Positions 5,786 to 12,094 of a stretch of 12,094 nucleotides of DNA are shown here, piece by piece. A program made the position numbers and the translations under genes. Within the stretch, counting starts at the first letter, position 1. The number at the start of each line of letters is the position of its first letter. Origin of the DNA: CAYJLC01 sp964370735 (GTDB lineage: Bacteria > Bacillota > Clostridia > Oscillospirales > Butyricicoccaceae); NCBI GenBank assembly GCA_964370735.1, contig CAYJLC010000057.1, positions 1-12,094 on the forward strand, given 5' to 3'. A model generated the notes under the pieces. The model had not been told where the DNA came from. It did no database searches and saw nothing but the letters and a program-made list of their open reading frames with translations.

Positions 5786-5814
5786 TTGCTTTATGAGAAA
5801 ATATTTGTTAAAAT
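5786..5814 (+). promoter_or_regulatory. Promoter of the transketolase genes
   Basis: TTGCTT (5786-5791), a 17-bp spacer ending in an extended TGT, and TAAAAT (5809-5814); expected start about 5821. No operator-like GCAAAC sequence is seen here, so transketolase may be expressed independently of the LacI switch. Confidence 0.5.
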
Positions 5815-5857
5815 ATTTATATAAAATTATATCCAAAATTTAAGACGAGGTGAAGAA

Positions 5858-6670
5858 ATGGAACTAAAACAAGTAAGTCGTGAAATGAGAAAGCTAGTAA
5901 TCGAAGGTATTTACAGCGCGAAAAGTGGACACCCAGGTGGTTCTCTATCAATTTGTGATATCTTAGCTACACTATTTTTCAAAGAAATGAACATTGATGC
6001 GAAAAATGCTAAAAATCCTGACAGAGATAGATTTGTTCTATCAAAAGGTCATACAGCACCTGCATATTATGCAGCGCTTGCATTAAAAGGATTTTTCCCA
6101 GTTGAAGACATTAAAACTTTAAGAAAAGTTGACAGCTATTTACAAGGTCACCCTTGTATGAACAAAATCCCTGGCGTTGATATGTCTACTGGTTCTTTAG
6201 GCCAAGGATTATCTGCTGCAAATGGTATGGCTATCGCTGGTAAAGTTGACAAAAAAGATTACAGAGTTTACTGCGTTTGTGGTGATGGTGAAATCCAAGA
6301 AGGTCAAATTTGGGAAGCTGCTATGACTTCTGCTCATTATAAACTTGATAATTTAACTGCATTTATCGATGTTAACGGTTTACAAATCGACGGAACTACT
6401 GAAGAAGTTATGTCTTTAGGTAGTGTTGCTGATAAATTCAAAGCTTTCGGTTGGAATGTTTTAGAAATCGATGGACATAATTTTGATGAAATCGAAGGTG
6501 CTATTGCTGCTGCAAAAGCTTGCAAAGGAATGCCTACTGCTGTTATCTCAAAAACAGTTAAAGGTAAAGGCGTATCATTTATGGAAAACCAAGTTGGGTT
6601 CCATGGTGCTGCACCAAGCGACGAACAATATGAAATTGCAATGAAAGAATTAAATGGAGGTGCTTTATAA
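5858..6670 (+). CDS. Transketolase, N-terminal (TPP-binding) subunit
   Basis: This 270-residue protein corresponds to the N-terminal third-to-half of a full-length transketolase of about 660 residues. It binds thiamine diphosphate and Mg2+ and, with the partner encoded next, transfers two-carbon ketol units among sugar phosphates. Motifs: SGHPGG at 23-28, SKGHTAPAYY at 62-71, GSLGQGLS at 112-119, and the TPP motif from GDGE (142-145) to Asn173 in IDVNGLQIDG. Shine-Dalgarno GAGGTGA at 5847-5853. The stop overlaps the next start by one base (TAATG). In the locus it would consume the D-xylulose-5-phosphate made by the AraD-type epimerase. Confidence 0.95.
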   Translation: MELKQVSREMRKLVIEGIYSAKSGHPGGSLSICDILATLFFKEMNIDAKNAKNPDRDRFVLSKGHTAPAYYAALALKGFFPVEDIKTLRKVDSYLQGHPCMNKIPGVDMSTGSLGQGLSAANGMAIAGKVDKKDYRVYCVCGDGEIQEGQIWEAAMTSAHYKLDNLTAFIDVNGLQIDGTTEEVMSLGSVADKFKAFGWNVLEIDGHNFDEIEGAIAAAKACKGMPTAVISKTVKGKGVSFMENQVGFHGAAPSDEQYEIAMKELNGGAL

Positions 6671-7587
6671 TGGCTATGGCAACAAGAGAGGCTTACGGTA
6701 AAGCCCTTGCAAAATTAGGAAAAGATAATGATTTTTTAGTATTAGATGCTGACCTTGCAAAAGCTACGCAAACTGTACATTTTTTAAAAGAGTATCCTGA
6801 AAGATTTTTCAATATGGGTATTTCTGAAGGCGATATGATGACAACTGCTGCTGGTATCGCTACAACTGGTAAAAAAGTTTTCGCAAGCACATTTGCTATG
6901 TTTGCAGCAGGTAGAGCTTTTGAGCAAATCAGAAACTCTATCGACTACACAAACTTACCAGTAGTAATCGGCGCAACTCACGGCGGTGTTATGCTAGGCG
7001 AAGATGGTGCTTCTCACCAAGCAATCGAAGATATTTCTCTTATGCGTTCTTTACCAAACATGACTGTTGTTGTTCCTTGTGACGCTGAAAGTACAGCTCA
7101 ATTTGTAGAGCAATCACTTGCTATGAAAACTCCTCTTTATTTAAGAATGGGTCGTTCAGCTGGTTCTGATGTTTATACAAGTGGTGCTAAATTAACTATC
7201 GGTAAAGGTAATGTTTTAAAAGACGGTACTGATGTTACTATCATTGCAATCGGCGATTTAGTTCCAGAGGCAATTCTTGCAGCTGAAGAACTAGCAAAAG
7301 AAGGCGTTTCTGCTGCTGTTATCGATATGCACACTGTAAAACCAATCGATAGAGAATTAGTTTGCGAATATGCTAAGAAAACTTCAAAAGTTATCACTGC
7401 TGAAGACCACGGCATCATCGGTGGTTTAGGTTCTGCTGTTGCTGAAATCTTAGCCGAAGAAGGCACTGCTAAACTTAAAAGACTTGGTATCAACGACACT
7501 TATGGTAAATCTGGTACAAGAAATGCTTTACAAGAGTATTTCGGCTTAAATGCTGCTGGTATTATCAAACTTTACAAAGAAATGTAA
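6670..7587 (+). CDS. Transketolase, C-terminal (pyrimidine-binding) subunit
   Basis: This 305-residue protein carries the pyrimidine-binding domain and the C-terminal transketolase domain. GISEGDM at 50-56 holds the glutamate (Glu53) that activates the cofactor's aminopyrimidine. FASTFAMFAAGRAFEQIR and THGGVMLGEDGASHQ (103-117) are also typical, and the C-terminal domain (from about 180) contains VIDMHTVKPID and TAEDHGIIGGLG. It begins with ATG 6670 inside the TAATG overlap, preceded by GGAGG at 6656-6660, so translation is coupled to the N subunit for 1:1 assembly. This split form is common in Firmicutes and is not a frameshift. A strong terminator follows. Confidence 0.95.
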   Translation: MAMATREAYGKALAKLGKDNDFLVLDADLAKATQTVHFLKEYPERFFNMGISEGDMMTTAAGIATTGKKVFASTFAMFAAGRAFEQIRNSIDYTNLPVVIGATHGGVMLGEDGASHQAIEDISLMRSLPNMTVVVPCDAESTAQFVEQSLAMKTPLYLRMGRSAGSDVYTSGAKLTIGKGNVLKDGTDVTIIAIGDLVPEAILAAEELAKEGVSAAVIDMHTVKPIDRELVCEYAKKTSKVITAEDHGIIGGLGSAVAEILAEEGTAKLKRLGINDTYGKSGTRNALQEYFGLNAAGIIKLYKEM

Positions 7588-7592
7588 AACTT

Positions 7593-7625
7593 AATCCCTC
7601 TATCTTCGGACAGAGGGATTTTTTA
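7593..7625 (+). terminator. Intrinsic terminator after the transketolase genes
   Basis: AATCCCTCT (7593-7601) pairs with AGAGGGATT (7612-7620). Inside, after one A-C mismatch, TC and GA close a UUCG tetraloop. A T-tract follows (7619-7624). This is a textbook stable terminator, five bases after the stop codon. Confidence 0.93.
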
Positions 7626-7644
7626 TACTTATTATATAGACGAA

Positions 7645-7667
7645 GGGCTATCGCAATGCGACAGCCC
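7645..7667. terminator. Second hairpin between convergent tkt and corA genes
   Basis: GGGCT (7645-7649) pairs with AGCCC (7663-7667); after an A-C mismatch, TCGC pairs with GCGA around AAT. TTT follows on the plus strand. On the minus strand it lies just past the corA stop and is followed by TTCGTCT, so it is the best available end signal for the ftsZ-corA transcript, though its T-run is weak. Confidence 0.55.
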
Positions 7668-7673
7668 CTTTAA

Positions 7674-8606
7674 TTATTTGTAAAATTTTGCTCTTCTTAT
7701 CATAAACCAAAGAAGAATAGACCCTACCCCTGATAATAACAGTGGTACTACGAAATATTCTGACAATGGTAACTTCGAAATATTCATTCCATAGAAACCA
7801 AAGACAATATTCGGAAAACTCATTATAATCGTAATAACAGCCAAAACTTTCATCGTAACGTTTAGGTTGTTTGATGCGACAGAAGAATAAGTTTCCATGG
7901 TCGCTTTGATGATAGTTGAATAGCTAGACGCCATCTCAATCGCCTGAGATACTTCGATAATCGAATCTTCAAGCAAATCCCTATCTTCTTCATAAAGCTT
8001 CAAAATATGCCCTCTAAGCATCTTTTTTAATGTGGTTTCATTAGACTTAAGCGAAGCCGAAAAGTAAATCAGCGACTTTGCAAGTGCTAATAATTGCAAA
8101 AGCTCTTCGTTCTTTAGATTTTTATTAAGTTTACGTTCAATATTGGATGATATTTTTTCAATTTGTTTAAGATAGAAAAGATATCTTGTCGCCACACGAA
8201 TTAAAATTTGAAATACAAACCTAGTTTTAAAGGAAAGTGCTATATTTCTTACTTTATTTTTACATATTTCATCGATAATGCTCGTGTTAATAAGACAAAT
8301 TGTGATAATAACTTGCTTTGTCACAATTATTCCCAAAGGAACAGTGCTATACGCCTCATACTCAGGAACGTCATCATCGACAACAGGAATGTCAACGATA
8401 ATAAGCTTAATCCCATCTTCGATTTCAACCCTCGATTTTTCTTCTATATCAAGCGCTGCTTGCAGAAAATCGTGAGGTATATCATATTTATGATGCAGCT
8501 TATCAATTTCCTCTTCAGTGGGATTTACGACATTTATCCAATTAAACTCGTCTTTTTCCTGACATTCAAATACATAACTGCCAGTATTAGCGTAGTACGA
8601 AATCAT
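7674..8606 (-). CDS. CorA-family divalent cation (Mg2+) channel/transporter
   Basis: This 310-residue protein has the CorA plan: a soluble alpha/beta N-terminal domain (about 1-120), a long charged helical stalk (about 125-245, rich in K/E/L), and two C-terminal membrane helices (about 250-272 and 283-303). The selectivity motif GMN lies between them at 273-275, in the context FYGMNISKLP, and a short basic tail (RRAKFYK) follows. CorA works as a homopentamer in the cytoplasmic membrane, gated by intracellular Mg2+. Start 8606 is preceded by AGGTGG (8618-8613). It begins only 25 bp after the ftsZ stop on the same strand, so it is probably read from the ftsZ transcript; no functional link with cell division is known to me. 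Confidence 0.92.
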   Translation of the reverse strand: MISYYANTGSYVFECQEKDEFNWINVVNPTEEEIDKLHHKYDIPHDFLQAALDIEEKSRVEIEDGIKLIIVDIPVVDDDVPEYEAYSTVPLGIIVTKQVIITICLINTSIIDEICKNKVRNIALSFKTRFVFQILIRVATRYLFYLKQIEKISSNIERKLNKNLKNEELLQLLALAKSLIYFSASLKSNETTLKKMLRGHILKLYEEDRDLLEDSIIEVSQAIEMASSYSTIIKATMETYSSVASNNLNVTMKVLAVITIIMSFPNIVFGFYGMNISKLPLSEYFVVPLLLSGVGSILLWFMIRRAKFYK

Positions 8607-8631
8607 AAAACACCACCTATATAAAATTTAA

Positions 8632-9702
8632 TTATGTATTTGGAAATCTCTTTTTGTTGAACATATTTTGAATAATATCAAAATCGTCAGGCTCTCTATT
8701 AGAGTCATTTACATTTCCAGCAACATTAGTTTTTGCAGCATTAAACGAAGGTTTATTTTCGCCAAATCCAGTAGCGATAACTATGACTTGAACAGGATTT
8801 TCAAGGTCTTCTCTCATATCAGCACCAAAAATAACTTGAGCATTGTCGTGAAGTTGCTCTTTTACTTTTTCTGCAGCTTCCTCAAGCTCGTCAAAACCAA
8901 CATCGTCAGAAGTAGTGAAGTTTAAAATGATTTTTTCAGCACCAGAAATAGAAGTTTCTAAAAGTGGGCTTTCAATAGCATTTCTTGCAGCTTCGATTGG
9001 GTTTTTACCATGACCTATACCCATGTGAGCTATGCCTGCATCTTCCATAACAGTTTTTATGTCAGCAAAGTCAACATTAATAAAACCAGTTTGTGTGATT
9101 AAATCTGTGATGCTAGCAACTGCTTTTATTAATACGCTATCTGCGATAGCAAATGCATTTCTAATTGTTATTTTTTCTTCTGAAACACTGCTTAATTTAT
9201 CGTTTGGAACGATAATTAATGAATCAACATGTTTGCTTAATTCTTCGATACCTAGTTTTGCTTGCTCTGCTCTGTGTTTTCCTTCAAAAGAGAAAGGTTT
9301 TGTAACAACACCAACAGTAAGCATACCCATTTGTTTTGCAATTTCTGCAACAACAGGAGCACCACCAGTACCTGTTCCGCCGCCCATACCAGCAGCCACG
9401 AACACCATATCAGCGCCTTCTAAACATTCAGCGATCTCAGCTTTGCTTTCTTCGGCAGCTTTTCTACCAACTTCAGGGTTTGCACCAGCACCTTGACCTT
9501 TAGTGAGCTTTTGACCCACTTGAATTTTCTTATCTGCTGGCGAATAGTTTACAACTTGCTTGTCCGTATTAATGGCTACAAATTCTACACCCTTTGCATT
9601 GTTTTGTATCATTCTGTTGATGGCATTATTTCCGCCACCACCAATACCTACAACCTTTATATTAACGATGTTCTCAAACTCATTTTCAATTTCATAATTC
9701 AT
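8632..9702 (-). CDS. ftsZ: Cell division GTPase FtsZ
   Basis: This 356-residue tubulin homologue polymerises into the Z-ring at midcell. Motifs: VVGIGGGGNNA at 17-27, the tubulin signature GGGTGTGGAP at 107-116, PFSFEGKHR, and the T7 synergy loop NVDFAD at 209-214. After the core come a short linker of about 30 residues and an unusual tail, DDFDIIQNMFNKKRFPNT, in place of the common DIPxFLR-type peptide that recruits FtsA/SepF-like anchors. ATG 9702 follows GGAGGA with a nine-base gap. The gene lies downstream of ftsQ across a 195-bp AT-rich gap with its own promoter, and no ftsA is present between them. Confidence 0.97.
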   Translation of the reverse strand: MNYEIENEFENIVNIKVVGIGGGGNNAINRMIQNNAKGVEFVAINTDKQVVNYSPADKKIQVGQKLTKGQGAGANPEVGRKAAEESKAEIAECLEGADMVFVAAGMGGGTGTGGAPVVAEIAKQMGMLTVGVVTKPFSFEGKHRAEQAKLGIEELSKHVDSLIIVPNDKLSSVSEEKITIRNAFAIADSVLIKAVASITDLITQTGFINVDFADIKTVMEDAGIAHMGIGHGKNPIEAARNAIESPLLETSISGAEKIILNFTTSDDVGFDELEEAAEKVKEQLHDNAQVIFGADMREDLENPVQVIVIATGFGENKPSFNAAKTNVAGNVNDSNREPDDFDIIQNMFNKKRFPNT

Positions 9703-9748
9703 TATACATTTCCTCCGACATAATATTAAAATTCAAATACACATATTT

Positions 9749-9777
9749 ATTTTACACTTTTTACACAAATAATGCAA
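9749..9777 (-). promoter_or_regulatory. Putative ftsZ promoter
   Basis: On the minus strand, TTGCAT (9777-9772), a 17-bp spacer and TAAAAT (9754-9749); start expected near 9742, about 40 nt before the ftsZ ATG. It would let ftsZ (and corA) be expressed independently of murA-ftsQ. Confidence 0.5.
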
Positions 9778-9897
9778 TACTTTTTACAACTTTTTTTTAA
9801 TTTTATTAATATTTTTTCACCACCCTAAATTTTATATAAACTTTTTGCTTATACATATATATAATTTGCACAATTTTTCCATATTTTTACATCGTGC

Positions 9898-10803
9898 CTA
9901 GCTGTTTTGTAAGTTTTCTTCCGAACTTTCTTCTGTGCTTTCTTCTATCTCTTCCTGCTCTTTTAAATCGTCAGTTTCCTCAGAAGTTTCCTCAGAAGTT
10001 TCTTCATCTTCCGTAATGATTACTTCGTCACCATAAGGAGTGGGTTCAACTTCTAGTGGAATAAATCTTGCCTCTGATTTGTTTGAAAGTTCGATAATTC
10101 CTTCGGTTTCATCATCAAGTTTTTTCAGTGTTTCATTTAAAAGCAATGTCTTATATTCAAAATCTTCCATGCTTCCAAAATAAATCTCATATATATCTTT
10201 ATAAAGAACCTTTATATCATAAATTTTGTCTATATGAATTTCTGTAATATCTTCTAAAAATCCATTTGCTTTTAAAACATTATACATCTCTAATAGCGAG
10301 TCCAGCTTATAACTGTCTTCAATTTCAAGCTTTTTTGCAACTTGTGCGTCTGTAAACTCTAAACCAAATATTCTTAACTCACTTTTAATGTCTGACAGCG
10401 AAACTTGCTCTAAAACTTTGCCTTTTTGGTCCATTAAATAATATTTCTCATCTTCACTTTGTATCGCACCAAATACTTCTGACGGAGTTAACGTTACTAA
10501 AACGGTGTCTGGAAAAACACGCTCAACTTTCACTTCGTCAACATAAGCTAGGTTTGCTAAAATATTTGACGCGATACCAAAATTATTCAAAAATATCAAA
10601 CTATCGCCTGTTTCAATATCTATTTCTGCCATAATTTCTTCGCTTGTATAGACAGTATTTTCAACTATTTCAACATTGTTTATTCTAAAAAACAAACCTA
10701 GCGAATAAATTATTAAAATCGGTATGCCTATAAGTAAAAATAATCTGAAGATTACAAAAGATTTTCTATATCGTTTTCTCCGATGTTTATATTTTCTGTT
10801 CAT
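9898..10803 (-). CDS. Cell division protein FtsQ/DivIB
   Basis: This 301-residue bitopic membrane protein belongs to the divisome subcomplex with FtsL and DivIC. A very basic cytoplasmic start (MNRKYKHRRKRYRK) is followed by one membrane helix (about 15-36), an extracellular POTRA domain (about 38-110; RINNVEIVENTVYTSEEIM, VERVFPDTVLVTLTPSEVF) and the FtsQ/DivIB beta domain (to about 245). The last 48 residues form an acidic, low-complexity tail (21 Asp/Glu by count), built partly from SEET repeats. ATG 10803 has AGAGGGA in front and lies 8 bp after the murA stop, so the two are co-transcribed. Confidence 0.88.
   Translation of the reverse strand: MNRKYKHRRKRYRKSFVIFRLFLLIGIPILIIYSLGLFFRINNVEIVENTVYTSEEIMAEIDIETGDSLIFLNNFGIASNILANLAYVDEVKVERVFPDTVLVTLTPSEVFGAIQSEDEKYYLMDQKGKVLEQVSLSDIKSELRIFGLEFTDAQVAKKLEIEDSYKLDSLLEMYNVLKANGFLEDITEIHIDKIYDIKVLYKDIYEIYFGSMEDFEYKTLLLNETLKKLDDETEGIIELSNKSEARFIPLEVEPTPYGDEVIITEDEETSEETSEETDDLKEQEEIEESTEESSEENLQNS
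9971..10003. repeat. 12-bp tandem repeat in the ftsQ/divIB tail
   Basis: TCAGAAGTTTCC at 9980-9991 is repeated with one change at 9992-10003, and a shortened copy (TCAGTTTCC) lies at 9971-9979. In the protein this encodes the SEET repeats. The period is a multiple of three, so copy-number change keeps the reading frame. Confidence 0.8.
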
Positions 10804-10811
10804 ATTCCCTC

Positions 10812-12062
10812 TTATTTTATATAAATTTTTGCTCCCAAACTGCGTAAAACCACATCAATATCTTCATATCCGCGTAAAATATGCGAAATCTCTGAAATCT
10901 CTGTTTGTCCCTTTGCGACAAGCCCTGCTAAAACCATAGCAGCACCACCGCGAAGATCCGTACAGCTTACTTTGTTTGCCACCAAATTATCTACGCCTGT
11001 AATCAAACAAGCCTTATTAAAAACTTTTATATCGGCACCCATTGAAATAAGTTCAACGACATGTCGATATCTATTTTCAAATATATTCTCAATAAAAACT
11101 GTGCTACCCTTTGCTATACACATAGCCGTCATAATTATTGCACCTGCATCTGTTGGAAACCCAGGATAAGGCATGGTTTTTATTAACTCTGACGACTTTA
11201 ATCTGCCATTTGCTTTCAAGTAAATACTATCTTGCTTTTGCAAAATATCGCAACCAGATTTTTTAAGAAGTTCTGTAATTGCCATAATCGAAAAGTAATC
11301 TTTATACTTGATTTCAAGTTCTCCACCAGTCATAGCTGCCGCTGTTAGATAAGTGCTTGCAACAATTCTATCACCAATCGGTGTATGGTCGACAGTGCTT
11401 TTATATTTGCCACCGAAAATTTCAATGACCGAGCCACCTGCACCTGAAATTTCAACACCTATCTTTCTTAAAAAGTTCTCAAGGTCTAAAATTTCTGGTT
11501 CGCGTGCTGCATTATAAATTCGTGTTCTGCCTTTTGCAAGACAAGCTGCCATCATCGCATTTTCCGTAGCGCCAACACTCGGAAACGATAAATGAATATC
11601 ACAACCCACTAAATTTTTAGCAGTCGAAATAATTTTAGTACCTTCTTGAATAAAGTTTGCACCAAGTTTTTCAAGTGCCAAAATATGTAAATCAATCGGT
11701 CGCGGACCGAGCTCGCATCCTCCAGGAAATGTAAGGTCTGCTTTGCCTGTTCTCGCTAAAATCGGACCTAAAAACATTACTGACGAACGCATTTTTTTCA
11801 TAAGTTCTGGCGAAATACTCGATTTATTAATGCCACTAGCATCAACTATAACTGTTTTTCCTTCTTTTGTGACCTTCGAGCCTAAACATTCTAGAATTTC
11901 AATTGCATACTTAACATCTGATAAATCAGGAACATTTCGTATAATAGACACACCATCATTTAAAATCGTTGCAGCAAGTATTGGCAACACGCTATTTTTT
12001 GCACTTTGAATATCTATTACACCAGAAAGCTTTTGACCACCTTCAACGTAAATTTTTTCCAT
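10812..12062 (-). CDS. murA: UDP-N-acetylglucosamine 1-carboxyvinyltransferase
   Basis: This 416-residue protein (family 417-419) catalyses the first committed step of peptidoglycan synthesis, transferring enolpyruvate from PEP to UDP-GlcNAc in the cytosol. Key residues: Lys22 in QSAKNSVLPILAA, Arg92 in KKMRSS, and the PEP-reactive, fosfomycin-targeted Cys116 in FPGGCELGPRPIDLH. PGFPTDAGA and the C-terminal LRGGAAMVLAGL block are also present. The frame begins four codons earlier with a TTG at 12074 that lies in the Shine-Dalgarno itself; ATG 12062 is preceded by GGAGG at five bases and is preferred. It opens the murA-ftsQ-ftsZ run, and the promoter lies outside the window. It appears intact. 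Confidence 0.96.
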   Translation of the reverse strand: MEKIYVEGGQKLSGVIDIQSAKNSVLPILAATILNDGVSIIRNVPDLSDVKYAIEILECLGSKVTKEGKTVIVDASGINKSSISPELMKKMRSSVMFLGPILARTGKADLTFPGGCELGPRPIDLHILALEKLGANFIQEGTKIISTAKNLVGCDIHLSFPSVGATENAMMAACLAKGRTRIYNAAREPEILDLENFLRKIGVEISGAGGSVIEIFGGKYKSTVDHTPIGDRIVASTYLTAAAMTGGELEIKYKDYFSIMAITELLKKSGCDILQKQDSIYLKANGRLKSSELIKTMPYPGFPTDAGAIIMTAMCIAKGSTVFIENIFENRYRHVVELISMGADIKVFNKACLITGVDNLVANKVSCTDLRGGAAMVLAGLVAKGQTEISEISHILRGYEDIDVVLRSLGAKIYIK

Positions 12063-12094
12063 ATTAACCTCCAAAAATTGCTATATATGCTATA

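Noticed and set aside
6656..6672. Transketolase broken by a frameshift
   Set aside because: The second half has its own GGAGG and ATG and both halves end cleanly at domain borders; this is the known two-subunit form.
8613..8618. CCACCT upstream of corA as another copy of the repeat unit
   Set aside because: It is simply the complement of the corA Shine-Dalgarno; none of the unit's hairpins follows.
9032..9496. 154-codon open frame antisense to ftsZ
   Set aside because: Low-complexity Ser/Ala/Pro shadow of a conserved gene, with no credible start signal.
9703..9897. Small gene between ftsQ and ftsZ (a remnant ftsA)
   Set aside because: The gap is nearly all A/T with stops in all frames; GGGTGGTG near 9823 opens only a few codons.

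Overview
This 12.1 kb window is AT-rich and strongly resembles a low-GC Firmicute of the class Clostridia, possibly Lachnospiraceae-like. That placement rests on the murA-divIB/ftsQ-ftsZ cluster, the split transketolase, the Shine-Dalgarno-led starts and the codon bias; no rRNA or other marker gene is present to confirm it.

Layout, left to right. (1) Positions 2-151 hold the C-terminal end of a plus-strand membrane protein, closed by a strong bidirectional hairpin terminator (163-196). (2) A minus-strand operon runs from 3485 down to 213: a LarA-like (nickel-pincer racemase superfamily) protein, an L-ribulose-5-phosphate 4-epimerase (AraD type) and a TIM-barrel sugar isomerase/epimerase. The first two genes are separated by about 290 bp of hairpin-rich, GC-richer repeat DNA. 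(3) A 336-bp divergent control region carries one good promoter in each direction, each with a LacI-family operator at its start site. (4) On the plus strand follow a divergent triosephosphate-isomerase paralogue, a LacI-family regulator and a transketolase split into N and C subunits (TAATG overlap), ended by a UUCG-loop terminator. (5) On the minus strand comes a housekeeping block read as murA, ftsQ/divIB, ftsZ, corA.

How the genes may work together (inference). The two divergent arms plus their own LacI regulator look like a single carbohydrate-catabolism locus. A 3-epimerase-like TIM barrel plus the AraD 4-epimerase would turn a ketopentose 5-phosphate into D-xylulose-5-phosphate, which transketolase feeds into glycolysis. 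The LarA-like protein could epimerise a hydroxy-acid or sugar substrate upstream, and the TIM paralogue could isomerise a triose- or tetrulose-phosphate-like compound. No kinase is visible here. A transporter may be represented only by the truncated membrane protein, which is on the opposite strand, so the real substrate cannot be read from this window.

Most unusual parts: the repeat mosaic at 1752-2042, which also supplies the stop codon and last few codons of the LarA-like gene; the TIM paralogue that keeps its catalytic residues but not the usual phosphate-gripping loops; the three-operator divergent switch; and an FtsZ with an atypical C-terminal tail in a cluster lacking ftsA.
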